The notes: a model not told the origin generated them from the letters alone. Shown: positions 34,951 through 44,113, numbered from the stretch's first letter. The stretch is 64,000 nucleotides of DNA from Clostridia bacterium (GCA_018434325.1 JAHDPO010000007.1:62001-126000), one strand, 5' to 3'. Translations and numbers: made by a program.

Positions 34951-37728
34951 CTAACGGTAACTGCTCACCCGTAGTTTTTCACCCCTTGTACTCACTTTGA
35001 CAGCCCCTTTAGCCATGGTTAGATACGTTAAACAGCCCTTATCCCGCAGCCGCTCCAGGGTATCGGGATGGGGATGGCCGTAAACATTTTTGCTGTCGCA
35101 GGAAATGACGGCGACTTTCGGCTTCACTTTATCCAGGAAAGTCTGGCTTGTACTGCCCCGCGCTCCATGATGGGCTACTTTCAAAACGCTGACCTTTTTC
35201 CATCGGGCAGCCAACTCCTCTTCTGTCTGGCTGCCTATGTCTCCCGTCAATAACAGCGAGAATTTTTTGTAACGCAGCTCCAATACCAAAGAATCCTCAT
35301 TCACATTGAATCGGCTCAAGCTTTGATGCGGGCTCAAGCAGCGCAGCTCCACTTTGCCGTCTTTGATCATCTGCCCTTGGGATAGATAAACCACTTCCAC
35401 CCGCTTTCTTTCGGCAATGGCAAGGAGAACCCGGCCGGCTTCCTCAGCCGCTGCCTGAGGCGGCAGAACCAAGGTGCCAACAGGCCAGCGCTCCAGAACC
35501 TCCCTTAATCCTGATATATGGTCCTCATCTGTGTGGCTGACCAGCAAAAAATCCAGCTTATTGATACCCTGGCTGCGTAAAAAGGGCTCCAGCCGGTAGG
35601 CCGCCAATTCTTTGACACTGCTGCTGCCGCCATCGACCAGCCAAACACTACCCGAGGGCATCATCAATACGATGCCGTCTCCTTGGCCTACGTCCAGAAA
35701 ATGCATAACCAAGGCTTTGGGTAAAAATAGCCAGAGGGCCAGGCTTAATAGCACCACGGCTGCGCAGACGGGACGCCGCCATTGCCACAACACCCAGGGC
35801 CAATCCGGCTTAGCCGGCAAGGGTTGGAACCCGGCGGGAAAATCTTTGCCGCCCTGCTCCCGGCCCGCCGCATCATTCTGCCGATTTTCAGCGTTTTCCC
35901 GCTTGCTTCCCCGCTCGTTTTCCCTCTGGTCCGCCTGACTCTGCTTTATTTTGAACTGTTTTTCCTTGATCTGCTTTTGCTTTTCCAGCCGCCATTCTTG
36001 CCAATGTTGCCAGTCCCGCTGCCGGCATTTTTGCTTTCTTCTCTGATAAAGCCATTGGGTAATGGCCGCCTCCTTAACTGCCAAACCGGGCAAAAGCCAT
36101 AACATCAGCGCCCATAAAATATAGGCGGGCCATGGCATTGCTTTTATATTTACGGCTGCAAAGGGCAAAGCCGTCCAGAGATTGGCGGAGCGGTCAAGCA
36201 AGAGGGCCAGAAAGCCGGGCGCCTGCCAAAACAGCCGGGCCGCCAAGGAGCTGCCAAAGCCGGCCACAGCCGCAAGACCCGATAAAAGCAGAAGCGGCGG
36301 CATCAAAACTACGGCCCAGGCGTTGATCAGGAAGCCCAGCGGCTGCAGTTGGTAAAACCAGAAGGCCTGGGCCGGCATAGCCGCCAACTGAGCTGCCAAG
36401 GGAATAGCCAGCCAGCCCGGCAAATTCTTTTGCAGCCAAGGGCCCAAATGAGTCAGGCCCCAAGTAACGCCAAAGGATAGCTGGAAACCGGCGTTAAAAA
36501 GGCTTTGAGGCCTTAGCCAAAGCATGACTAATGCCGCAGCCGCCAGGGCATTGGCCGTTTTGCCCCGGCGGCCTAACACCGCCGCTCCCTGCATCATGAC
36601 GGCCATTAGGAAGGTACGCCACATCGATAAGGGGAAGCCGGTGAGGCTAAGATAAAAAAATAGCAGCATTAAGGCGAAGATCCGGCTCAACAGCTTTCGC
36701 CGCTTCAAAGGCCCCAACCGCTCTGCATGAAGAGCCAAACCCAGCAAAATACCGCCATGGGTGCCGGAAACGGCAAACAGATGGGCGATGCCGGCTTGCC
36801 GGTAAGTATTTTGATCTTCCCAAGCCATAAAGGATTGATCGCCGAGAAAACAGCCGGCGACTATGGCTCCTGCCTTCTGGCCGAGATGTTTTTCTATCTG
36901 ATTTTTAAAATAATAGCGGAAGGATGACAGCAGCCGCTGAAAGGCAGAAGGCTCTTTGGTCAAAGTGACTTGTTGATCCGGAGCTTGCCCCCGGCAATAG
37001 ATACCCTTGGTCTGCAAGTAGCTATCGTAATCGAATTGGCCGGGGTTCCCCGGCGCCTCCGTCTTCTTTAATTCCGCAGTGAAAGCAATATGGGCTCCCC
37101 TCAAGCTCTGACGGCCAAAGGCCAGCGCCTTTGCCTCCTCTGCCGGACCTTTAGCAAACCTGACCGTCAGCAAAAAGCGTTTTTGCCTTTGCCATAGTTT
37201 CTGATTCTGCTGCTCTTGGCTTTGCCGTTGCTCTTGGCTATGCTGCGGCAGTAAAGCCGGCTTCACCCCGGAGTTTTCATCTTTCGTCTCGCCGCCATGA
37301 TCCGTTAGCCGTAAAATCAACTGAAAGCCCGGTCCTTGGTAAGTAGTGGCTTCCAAAGCTTTGCACTCCTCAATGATCCCTTTGCCGGACAGGGGCAAGC
37401 CCTCAGGCAGAGCTGCAGCTCCCCGGGGCCAGGCTGCCGCTCCTTGCTGCAAGAAGCCCAGGCAAAACCAAAGGAGCATAAATAATCTCCCCAGCCAAAG
37501 GCTTAGCTTTTTAACTTCTTCCGCCTGCATGGCCAGGTTTTGCTGCCGCTTGCCGGCACTGAGGGTAAAGCGGTGAAAATAAGTCAAACAGACTGCCAAC
37601 TGTAAGAAGGCAGCCGCCAGGGGCGGAAGGCAGTAGCTTGCAAGGCCAGCGGCGGCAATGCCCGCCACAAAAGCGGCCGTCCATAAAGGCAGAGCCGGTT
37701 CCGGCAAAAAGTCTTTTAGGAACAGCAT
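34951..37728 (-). CDS. comEC: DNA internalisation channel ComEC/Rec2
   Basis: 925 aa. N-terminal membrane region with an OB-like loop domain, a central competence core of about 8 membrane segments (GAIVAGCFLGDQ, AHLFAVSGTHGGILLG), and a C-terminal metallo-beta-lactamase domain (MHFLDVGQGDGIVLM, LVSHTDEDHISGL, KVAHHGARGSTSQ). A Lys/Gln/Glu-rich insert of about 60 residues (near 590-655) sits between the membrane core and the nuclease-like domain. It carries DNA through the membrane during transformation. It overlaps comEA by 13 bases. Confidence 0.94.
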   Translation of the reverse strand: MLFLKDFLPEPALPLWTAAFVAGIAAAGLASYCLPPLAAAFLQLAVCLTYFHRFTLSAGKRQQNLAMQAEEVKKLSLWLGRLFMLLWFCLGFLQQGAAAWPRGAAALPEGLPLSGKGIIEECKALEATTYQGPGFQLILRLTDHGGETKDENSGVKPALLPQHSQEQRQSQEQQNQKLWQRQKRFLLTVRFAKGPAEEAKALAFGRQSLRGAHIAFTAELKKTEAPGNPGQFDYDSYLQTKGIYCRGQAPDQQVTLTKEPSAFQRLLSSFRYYFKNQIEKHLGQKAGAIVAGCFLGDQSFMAWEDQNTYRQAGIAHLFAVSGTHGGILLGLALHAERLGPLKRRKLLSRIFALMLLFFYLSLTGFPLSMWRTFLMAVMMQGAAVLGRRGKTANALAAAALVMLWLRPQSLFNAGFQLSFGVTWGLTHLGPWLQKNLPGWLAIPLAAQLAAMPAQAFWFYQLQPLGFLINAWAVVLMPPLLLLSGLAAVAGFGSSLAARLFWQAPGFLALLLDRSANLWTALPFAAVNIKAMPWPAYILWALMLWLLPGLAVKEAAITQWLYQRRKQKCRQRDWQHWQEWRLEKQKQIKEKQFKIKQSQADQRENERGSKRENAENRQNDAAGREQGGKDFPAGFQPLPAKPDWPWVLWQWRRPVCAAVVLLSLALWLFLPKALVMHFLDVGQGDGIVLMMPSGSVWLVDGGSSSVKELAAYRLEPFLRSQGINKLDFLLVSHTDEDHISGLREVLERWPVGTLVLPPQAAAEEAGRVLLAIAERKRVEVVYLSQGQMIKDGKVELRCLSPHQSLSRFNVNEDSLVLELRYKKFSLLLTGDIGSQTEEELAARWKKVSVLKVAHHGARGSTSQTFLDKVKPKVAVISCDSKNVYGHPHPDTLERLRDKGCLTYLTMAKGAVKVSTRGEKLRVSSYR

Positions 37729-38672
37729 ACCAAGTCCCGCAATTCCTCCATTTTGGCCTGCCCAATACCCTTGACTTTCAGCAAATCTTCCACTGTGCGA
37801 AAGCCGCCTTTCTCTTCACGATACTGGATGATGCGCCGGGAATAGGCGGGGCCTATGCCCGGAAGAGTTTCCAGCTCCGCTGCCGCCGCTTTATTAATAT
37901 TGATTTTTCCCTTTGCTCCGGTCTGGCTTTGGCCGCTTTCCTGCCATAAATCCAGATTATCATCAGCTCTCACAATCAAAGCGCCATCTTCCCAGGAGGA
38001 AGGCTTACCGATGACCGGCACCCGAATCTGCATACCATCTTCCAAAGGCAAGGCCAGATTGATCCTGCCTAAATCGGCATCTTTCTCCGGCAACGCCAGC
38101 ATCACGGCATCGTAAATCCTGTTGCCTGGCGGCAAAAAATACAGGCCGGGAGCAGCCACCTTGCCCACTACATGGACAGCCATATCTCCTTCCCTTTTGG
38201 CTGGGAGATCTGATTGCTCCCCTGCTCCGGGCGGGACCAAGCCAGTCCCTTCATTCGGGCCAGAAGCTTCAGCCGCTTCAGACGGACCAGCCAGGTCAAA
38301 ACCCATACCTGAACCAGCCGCCGGCAAAGCTGCTGCAGAAGCTCCTGAGTAATCTGCCCCTAAAGCTCCCCCAGCCTCTCCGGTTCGATCATTTGCCACC
38401 GTCCCTTCTGATTGCCGTGCTTTGCCGGTCATAGCCGCCCCGGCCACTGCCTCACCGCCGCGACCTGCCGCCTCTGCTCCGGCTGGACCGCCACTCAGCC
38501 CATCAGCCAGCTCTTCCCCAGCCGCCGCCAGTACTATGGCGCCGCCTTTTCTCTGCCCCTGATACCATAAACCGGCCCAAAATCCTACCAATAATAAAAT
38601 CGTCATGCCCGTCAAGCCTATCCGTTGCAACTGATTCATTCCTGGCACCGCCTTTCCGCCGCCTTTGCGCAT
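37716..38672 (-). CDS. comEA: Competence protein ComEA (DNA receptor)
   Basis: 318 aa, longer than most ComEA. One N-terminal membrane segment (about 17-35), a Gly/Ala/Ser-rich linker of roughly 115 residues (about 45-160), a SLBB domain with VVGKVAAPGLYFLPPGNR, and a C-terminal helix-hairpin-helix DNA-binding pair (INKAAAAELETLPGIGPAYSRRI and a second GIG). ATG 38672 nearly touches its GGAGGAGG site; ATG 38639 (MNQLQRIG) is the alternative. It binds incoming DNA outside the cell and hands it to ComEC. Confidence 0.92.
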   Translation of the reverse strand: MRKGGGKAVPGMNQLQRIGLTGMTILLLVGFWAGLWYQGQRKGGAIVLAAAGEELADGLSGGPAGAEAAGRGGEAVAGAAMTGKARQSEGTVANDRTGEAGGALGADYSGASAAALPAAGSGMGFDLAGPSEAAEASGPNEGTGLVPPGAGEQSDLPAKREGDMAVHVVGKVAAPGLYFLPPGNRIYDAVMLALPEKDADLGRINLALPLEDGMQIRVPVIGKPSSWEDGALIVRADDNLDLWQESGQSQTGAKGKININKAAAAELETLPGIGPAYSRRIIQYREEKGGFRTVEDLLKVKGIGQAKMEELRDLVCCS

Positions 38673-38782
38673 CCTCCTCCATCTCTGCTATATCTATTTC
38701 TGGATCAAAAGATCTTTTCCTTCAAATATTTTCCATAAAATAAATTATTTTACATATGCTGGCTTTTTTATCTGCAATTAAT

Positions 38783-38816
38783 AAAAAAATCGCCAGATTT
38801 CGACTCTCCGGCGACC
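38783..38816 (-). terminator. Terminator after the CGGC pseudogene
   Basis: Minus strand stem TCGCCGGA / TCTGGCGA with one G-U pair, followed by seven T. It ends the arsR-ABC-CGGC transcription unit. Confidence 0.85.
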
Positions 38817-38819
38817 AGA

Positions 38820-39099
38820 TTAGGATAGATTCTTCGATTGTGTGTGACTTAGAGGGTATCCAATAGGATTTCCCCTTTGTATGCAGGTGCAAATACAATC
38901 GTATACGCGCCACGCTTCCCAAGTTCTTTTGCCCGAAGCACAGCCTTCTTTCCCGCCCCCCACAGGAAACAAAACCGGTGATGTTGATTTCTTCTTCAAC
39001 ACCCTCAAATGCGCCTTTCTTTTCCCGTATCATCTTAAAATCGGTACTGCCGGGACAGTAATCTTCGGTCTGCATACATCTGATAATTCCTATATTCAT
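38820..39099 (-). pseudogene. CGGC-domain protein, broken by two frameshifts
   Basis: The frame from 39099 reads MNIGIIRCMQTEDYCPGSTDF and then ITGFVSCGG. The expected next residues appear in another frame as AGKKAVLRAKELGKRGAYTIVF (38960-38890), and the following CIQRGNPIGYPLSHTQS in the third frame, ending at 38820. Together they rebuild the usual CGGC-domain order, so there are at least two frameshifts. The last Cys of the CGGC motif is lost at the first break. Members are small Cys-rich proteins thought to handle metals. It follows the ABC exporter genes. Confidence 0.8.
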
Positions 39100-39113
39100 T
39101 ATTTATCCTTCGT

Positions 39114-39845
39114 TTACAAAATCCATTTGCGGTTGATGTTATATCGGCAAATCATAAATAGGAATACCGCAAAAGTCAAAAGTATAGGAATACATAACAA
39201 TGGCGACAAAATATTTGTTTGTGCGATTGCGCCGTTCAGAATGTCCGTACCATAGGTGAGCGGCAGCGCATAGGACAGCGGCCTGAAAAACACAGGCAAA
39301 TCCAAAATCGGAATAAACAGGCCGCAAAGAAACAGCATCGGAAAGCGGAAGAAGTTTGAAAATGTCTGCGCCTCAAAGACTTCTTTTGCGGAAACTGCAA
39401 TCAGCAGGCCGAGCAAGGTTGAGGTTACGGCGATTAAACTTACAGCCAGCAGCACGACACCCCAATTTACTCCGGCTAAGTCTACGAAAAACGCCGCAAC
39501 CACGGCGGGAACAAAAGCATTGAAAATCCCGAACAAAATAGCCCCTGTAATTTTCGCCAGTACCATTGTATTCAGGCTGATGGGAGCCAGCAAAAGGCGC
39601 TCAAAGGAACGTCCTTTGCGCTCAAAAGTGATAGTAACGGCGAGCATAGATGTTGTTCCAAACAGTACGCTCATTGACATTAGGCCCGGCAAGAACTCTA
39701 TGATATTCAAGCTGCCGGAGCGAACAAACTGCATCAGCGTCCATGACAAAGGGAAAATAATGCCCCAACTGATATTAGGCGGTTTTAGATAGTAATTTTG
39801 AATATCCTTTTTCAAAATACTCCAAAAGGCAATCCAGCTTTTCAT
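39114..39845 (-). CDS. ABC-2 type transporter permease
   Basis: 243 aa with six predicted membrane segments. The ABC-2 signature region TFERKGRSFERLLLAPIS is near residue 75, and GLFIPILDLPVFFRPLSYALPLTYG is near the C-terminus. It overlaps the ATPase gene by 4 bases, so the pair forms one exporter. The substrate is unknown; drugs, peptides or metal-bound ligands are possible. Confidence 0.92.
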   Translation of the reverse strand: MKSWIAFWSILKKDIQNYYLKPPNISWGIIFPLSWTLMQFVRSGSLNIIEFLPGLMSMSVLFGTTSMLAVTITFERKGRSFERLLLAPISLNTMVLAKITGAILFGIFNAFVPAVVAAFFVDLAGVNWGVVLLAVSLIAVTSTLLGLLIAVSAKEVFEAQTFSNFFRFPMLFLCGLFIPILDLPVFFRPLSYALPLTYGTDILNGAIAQTNILSPLLCIPILLTFAVFLFMICRYNINRKWIL

Positions 39846-40813
39846 TTGCTCATGCCCCCTTTTTCCTTTTCTTTTTTCAGCTTTGCCGCTTCAATTCCCG
39901 TCACTTTTACAAATACGTCCTCCAGCGTGGGGCGTAACTCCTTTGCCTCGTAAACGGAAATCCTTCTTTCGTCAAAATACTGTATTACAGGGAGCAGGGG
40001 TATCCGCTTTAGGGATACCAATATGAGCGAATTGTTTTGGCCTGTGTTGACATTACACCCCTCAAAATGCGCCTGTAAATCAGCGGCATATTTCACGATA
40101 TTTTCTTCTGCCGCAAGCTGTATCCTATAACCGTGGGATATGCTTTCCATTAATTCAGGTACGCTCCCCATAGCTACGATTTTACCGGATACGATGAAGG
40201 CGATACGGTCACAAATGCGCTCCGCGTCCTCAATGTAATGCGTAGTGATAAACACCGTCGTGCCTTGATTTTTCAAGTCAACAATCAATTCCCGTATTTG
40301 TCGTGCGCTTTCCACATCAATGCCCGTTGTCGGCTCGTCAAGAAATAAGATTTGCGGCGAGTGAATAATACCTGCCGCAATCGTTAGCTTGCGGCGCATA
40401 CCTTTTGAGTACGCTTTGAATGGACGCTTACCCGCTTCGGTTAGATGAAACTGCTCTAAAAGCCGTTTGGCCTTTGGCTCCCGCTCCTCTTTCTTCATAC
40501 CATACAGGGAAGCGCAAAAACAGAGGTTATCAAAACCATCCATTTCATCATATAGATTGCTTTCATCCGGCACAATTCCCATGATGGATTGTGCCTTTTT
40601 GGTCTGTTTTCTCACATCAATTCCGTTAATTATTATGGTGCCGTCTGTCGGCCTCGATAGCCCAATCATCATATTGATAGTTGATGTTTTACCGGCGCCG
40701 TTAGGCCCTAAAAAACCAAATATCTCACCCGGGCGAATGGAAAAATCTACGCCGTTTACTGCGGCAAAGTCTCCATAAATTTTTTTAAGATTTGTGACAT
40801 TCACAATGTCCAT
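39842..40813 (-). CDS. ABC transporter ATP-binding protein
   Basis: 323 aa. Walker A GPNGAGKT, Q-loop and the signature YSKGMRRKLTIA, Walker B ILFLDEPTTGID, and H-loop FITTHYIEDAE. The C-terminal extension of about 90 residues is common in drug/antibiotic exporter ATPases (DrrA type). ATG 40813 begins the conserved MDIVNVTNLKK; the gene overlaps arsR by 29 bases. A longer upstream frame is not supported. Confidence 0.94.
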   Translation of the reverse strand: MDIVNVTNLKKIYGDFAAVNGVDFSIRPGEIFGFLGPNGAGKTSTINMMIGLSRPTDGTIIINGIDVRKQTKKAQSIMGIVPDESNLYDEMDGFDNLCFCASLYGMKKEEREPKAKRLLEQFHLTEAGKRPFKAYSKGMRRKLTIAAGIIHSPQILFLDEPTTGIDVESARQIRELIVDLKNQGTTVFITTHYIEDAERICDRIAFIVSGKIVAMGSVPELMESISHGYRIQLAAEENIVKYAADLQAHFEGCNVNTGQNNSLILVSLKRIPLLPVIQYFDERRISVYEAKELRPTLEDVFVKVTGIEAAKLKKEKEKGGMSK

Positions 40814-41225
40814 TCTTCTCGCACCCCTTTTCTTCTGATTTTGGCCCATGACAGAAAAGCTGTACTTCTTCGGGACATTCTTCCTGTACTTGGTGAGCAC
40901 GGCAATTCTTCCGGCTACTTTGTGCGCAATTTTCGTTTTCCGGGTTGCAAGCCGCTCTCTGTATTTCAGCAAATTCCTTGAAATATGCTGAAAGTTTGAG
41001 CAATTCTTCTCGGTTGACATCATAATGCATAAAATACCCGCGCTTTTCACCAACAAGCAATCCCGCTTCGCGCAATACCTTTAGATGTTGGGAAATCGCC
41101 GCTTCTGTCAGTTCCAAACGGCGGGCCAATGCTTTCACGCAGTAGTTGTGTTGCAGTAAAAGCTTTACGATTTTTAGCCTTGTATCGTCCGATATTGCTT
41201 TCAAAACCAGTGTTTCATTACCCAT
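40785..41225 (-). CDS. ArsR/SmtB-family regulator with Cys-rich tail
   Basis: 146 aa. Winged helix with ALARRLELTEAAISQHLKVLREAGLL (about 32-57). The C-terminal 60 residues hold eight Cys and several His (for example KGCEKNGHCECHKS), suggesting metal or thiol sensing. I use ATG 41225, with AAGGAG upstream. It heads the operon with the ABC exporter and the CGGC pseudogene. Two matching dyads overlap its promoter, so it most likely represses its own operon until inducer binds. Confidence 0.9.
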   Translation of the reverse strand: MGNETLVLKAISDDTRLKIVKLLLQHNYCVKALARRLELTEAAISQHLKVLREAGLLVGEKRGYFMHYDVNREELLKLSAYFKEFAEIQRAACNPENENCAQSSRKNCRAHQVQEECPEEVQLFCHGPKSEEKGCEKNGHCECHKS

Positions 41226-41241
41226 AGCAACGCTCCTTCTC

Positions 41242-41259
41242 ATTAAGTCTCCGCTTAAT
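41242..41259. promoter_or_regulatory. ArsR operator 1
   Basis: ATTAAG-TCTCCG-CTTAAT dyad just downstream of the -10 box, between promoter and start codon. It is the same word as operator 2. Confidence 0.8.
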
Positions 41260-41263
41260 TAAA

Positions 41264-41292
41264 AGGATAGCAAATACTTCCTATTAAGTCAA
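41264..41292 (-). promoter_or_regulatory. Promoter of the arsR-ABC operon
   Basis: Minus strand TTGACT (41292-41287), 17 bases, TATCCT (41269-41264). The -35 box lies inside operator 2. Confidence 0.8.
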
Positions 41293-41300
41293 CGCTTAAT
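41283..41300. promoter_or_regulatory. ArsR operator 2
   Basis: ATTAAG-TCAACG-CTTAAT dyad covering the -35 box. Its centre is 41 bases from operator 1, about four helical turns. Confidence 0.8.
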
Positions 41301-41303
41301 TAA

Positions 41304-41728
41304 TCAAACGTGTGGCCTTCTGTAAAGTACCTGTCCACTGAACAGCTTGCGGTACACCACCTGCCCCTTTGAAGATGAAGTGTCCACAATATAGCCATCC
41401 CCGGCATAAATACCGACATGGGTAATGTTCATAAAGCGTCCGTTGGGGTCATGAGAGAAAAACACAAGGTCGCCCGGCACAAGGGCATTTGGGGATATGG
41501 TCAGGCCGTTATCCACACAGTATTTTCCCTGTGCTGCCGCTGTCCGGGGGATGGATACGCCCCACCTGCGCATAGCACCATTGGGCAAGTTAGCTGCAAT
41601 CGGTGTAGCTGCCCTGTCCGGCTTTCGGCGGCTGTACGGGTCACCCAGTCGGGAAAGGACAGCCTAACGATTTCCGCGCCCAATTCGCCAACGGACAGGT
41701 CGTTATACAGGTTTTGAAGCTGTTTCAT
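41304..41728 (-). pseudogene. NlpC/P60 cell-wall peptidase remnant (conjugative-element type)
   Basis: Pieces of one protein lie in different frames: NLYNDLSVGELGAEIVRLS from 41728, RLGDPYSRRK, then AGQGSYTDCS followed by a stop, then LAQWCYAQVG, then an intact VSIPRTAAAQGKYC to the end at 41304 including THVGIYAGDGYIVD. The order matches the NlpC/P60 domain of lysozyme-like proteins in Tn916-type elements. A stop directly after the catalytic Cys and at least three frameshifts show that it is dead. It is probably a scar of an integrated element. Confidence 0.8.
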
Positions 41729-41830
41729 GGATGATGCTGTTCGTGTCCCAAAATACGGCTTTAATCAGGTCGATGCGGGTTGTGGTGCAATCCGCTCATA
41801 TAGATATAGCGGCTACTATCAGAAAGCAAA

Positions 41831-41871
41831 AAAATCCCGAAAGTCCGCATCCTGCGAATTTCCGGGATTTT
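41831..41871 (-). terminator. Terminator of the serine dehydratase gene
   Basis: Arms AAAATCCCGAAAGTCCGC (41831-41848) and GCGAATTTCCGGGATTTT (41854-41871) pair with minor mismatch, and the minus strand ends in seven T. Confidence 0.88.
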
Positions 41872-41948
41872 AATTTCTTCCAGCTTCGTCAACTTTGCCA
41901 ACATCGCCAACTTCTCCGGCCTCGCACCCCCGCCGATTACCGCACACC

Positions 41949-43565
41949 TCAAAGTGTGCAGCCGAACATCCGGCAGGTGATTTCTTTGGCGGTGGCTGTG
42001 GCCGCTATGCCTCCCATAGCCGTTTCCTTCAATGCCGCCGGCAACTGGCAGCCTACTTTATACATAGCCTGGATCACCTCGTCGGCGGGGATGATGCTGT
42101 CCATGCCGGCCAAGGCTAAATCGGCGCTGATCAAAGCATTAACAGCCTGAGAGGCATTTCTTTGAGCACAGGGCATTTGAACAAGGCCGGCCACCGGATC
42201 ACATACCAGACCCATAGCATTGATCAGGGCCAGGCTGCAAGCCTCAGCCGCCGCAGCCGGGGCGCCTCCCGCCATCTGTACTGCCGCCGCCGCTGCCATA
42301 GCCGCAGCAGAACCGCACTCTGCCTGGCAGCCGCCTTCCGCTCCGGCTACCGTGGCATTGCAGGTGATAACGGCGCCAATACCGGCGGCCGTGAGCAAAC
42401 CTTCAAGGATTTGCCGGCGGCTCAGTTGATATTTTTCTCCTAAAGAAATCAATACCGCAGGCAAAATGCCGCAGGAACCGGCGGTAGGCGCGGCGCAAAT
42501 CCTGCCCATAGCTGCATTGACCTCGCTACCGGACAAGGCTCTGGCCATTACCTTATTAATAAAGCCGCCGCTGATCCCTTCTCCTTGAGCAGCATAAGTA
42601 TTTTGCTGATGGGACAGACCTCCGATCAGGCTGTCCTTTATTGTGAAAGAGGCGTTTGCCGCCCGGCTGGCCGACTGAAGCATTACCTCATAATGCTGAT
42701 CCAGCCTCTTGAAAATATTTGTTTCATCAAGGCCTGTCAACTCTATTTCATTTTGCAGGACCACAGACCACAAAGGCAGCTTTGCGGTGGAAGCCGCTTG
42801 CAGCAGATCGGCTATATTGCTATAGCCGGCCTTGCCGGCCCCTTCCTCCTCGCGAACCGGGCTGCCGGCAGCAGAAGCCGCAGTATCCGTCCCATCTTCA
42901 GATAAAGGATTGACGGCCTGGGCGCTAATCACACCTTCGGCCTGATTGACGGCCGCTACCACCTCCGGCAGCAGGGGACTGTCGGTCTCAATAATGCAGC
43001 AGGCAATGCCGCCCTTGGCTTTGCGGGAAACTTTCATAATGCCTATATTAATATTGTTTTCCGCTAAGACATGAGTAATGTTGCTAATGACGCCCTTTTT
43101 GTCATATTGGCGGATTACCAGCGTGGAGGATTGGGCCGTAAACTCCGTCTCAAAGCCGTTAATCGAACAGATCAGGATACCGCCGCCGCCGGTGGAAGAA
43201 CCAATGATCTCCGCGAAAGCCTCGTCCTGATCATAAAACGTGATCACCACGCTGTTTTCATGGTGGCCTTCCAAATCCGCCTCATAAAAGTCGTAGGCGA
43301 TACCGTCTGCTTCTGCCAGAGCAAAAGACTGGGACAAACGCTCATCATCTTCTTTAAAACCAAGGGCGCCGGCCACCAGTGCTTTATCGGTGCCGTGGCC
43401 TTTATACGTCTTGGCGAAAGAACCGTAGAGGCCGAAGGAAACCCGGGAAAAAGCCTTGCCGGCAATCAGCCGGGCAATCCGGGCCAAACGGTTGGCGCCG
43501 GCGGTATGAGAACTGGAAGGCCCCACCATGATAGGCCCTATAACGTCAAAAATACTGATATTCAT
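41949..43565 (-). CDS. L-serine dehydratase, fused beta-ACT-alpha form
   Basis: 538 aa Fe-S enzyme turning L-serine into pyruvate and ammonia. The beta domain (1-150) has GPIMVGPSSSHTAGANR; an ACT domain follows (about 150-220, DKKGVISNITHVLAENNINI); then a low-complexity linker; then the alpha domain (about 260-538) with cluster cysteines in CAAPTAGSCG, GGCQAECGSA and CDPVAGLVQMPC. In most Firmicutes beta and alpha are separate genes (sdaAB, sdaAA), so this is a fusion. ATG 43565 has AAGGA upstream; the 5' frame extension is not supported. Confidence 0.94.
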   Translation of the reverse strand: MNISIFDVIGPIMVGPSSSHTAGANRLARIARLIAGKAFSRVSFGLYGSFAKTYKGHGTDKALVAGALGFKEDDERLSQSFALAEADGIAYDFYEADLEGHHENSVVITFYDQDEAFAEIIGSSTGGGGILICSINGFETEFTAQSSTLVIRQYDKKGVISNITHVLAENNINIGIMKVSRKAKGGIACCIIETDSPLLPEVVAAVNQAEGVISAQAVNPLSEDGTDTAASAAGSPVREEEGAGKAGYSNIADLLQAASTAKLPLWSVVLQNEIELTGLDETNIFKRLDQHYEVMLQSASRAANASFTIKDSLIGGLSHQQNTYAAQGEGISGGFINKVMARALSGSEVNAAMGRICAAPTAGSCGILPAVLISLGEKYQLSRRQILEGLLTAAGIGAVITCNATVAGAEGGCQAECGSAAAMAAAAAVQMAGGAPAAAAEACSLALINAMGLVCDPVAGLVQMPCAQRNASQAVNALISADLALAGMDSIIPADEVIQAMYKVGCQLPAALKETAMGGIAATATAKEITCRMFGCTL

Positions 43566-43633
43566 TGGGTTCCTTCTTTCTTGAGCTATTATGGTTTTCT
43601 GCAATTAAGCCAAAGCCTTCGTACCCGTCGATA

Positions 43634-44113
43634 TCAGCGGCCTCGAGCAGCCCTTCTGGCTAAAATAATATAAACAATGTTCGTGCCCAAAAGTAAAACA
43701 AAGACCAGCGGTAAAAACCAGGCCCCCAGCGGCATGGCCCGGGATGTGGCTACCATCAGATAGCCGAACATGGCCAAAACATACAGCTTGGTCAGGCAGA
43801 GCATATCTTTTATCAGAGGCAATACGCGCAAGCTGTTTTCCGGCGTAATCCTCACCGGCACATTCCAGGCGGCGGGAAAAAGGCTGGCCACGGTCAGCAC
43901 GATATAAAGCATCACATCGACAACAATTAGTATAATCAATGAACTCTTGCCTCCCCAGGCGTCGGCCGCCCCGGCGGCATTATAATGGGTGGGTAGAGTA
44001 TCCGGCATAAACCGCCAGTTCACCGCCAAATAAATCAGCGAACCTAAAAACACCAAAAGGCAAAGCCCTTCTATTATTTTATGGAAGAGGGTAAAAGGCA
44101 GTTTGATTCTCAT
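43634..44113 (-). CDS. DUF1648 membrane protein
   Basis: 159 aa with four predicted membrane segments. Residues 35-55 (MPDTLPTHYNAAGAADAWGGK) form the DUF1648 motif seen in SdpI-like and permease-like proteins. AAGGAGG lies before the ATG. It is 68 bp upstream of the serine dehydratase gene on the same strand. Its function is unknown. Confidence 0.85.
   Translation of the reverse strand: MRIKLPFTLFHKIIEGLCLLVFLGSLIYLAVNWRFMPDTLPTHYNAAGAADAWGGKSSLIILIVVDVMLYIVLTVASLFPAAWNVPVRITPENSLRVLPLIKDMLCLTKLYVLAMFGYLMVATSRAMPLGAWFLPLVFVLLLGTNIVYIILARRAARGR

Noticed and set aside
41761-41952. Small minus-strand frame after the serine dehydratase gene
   Set aside because: It overlaps the terminator hairpin at 41831-41871, has no ribosome binding site and no known family.
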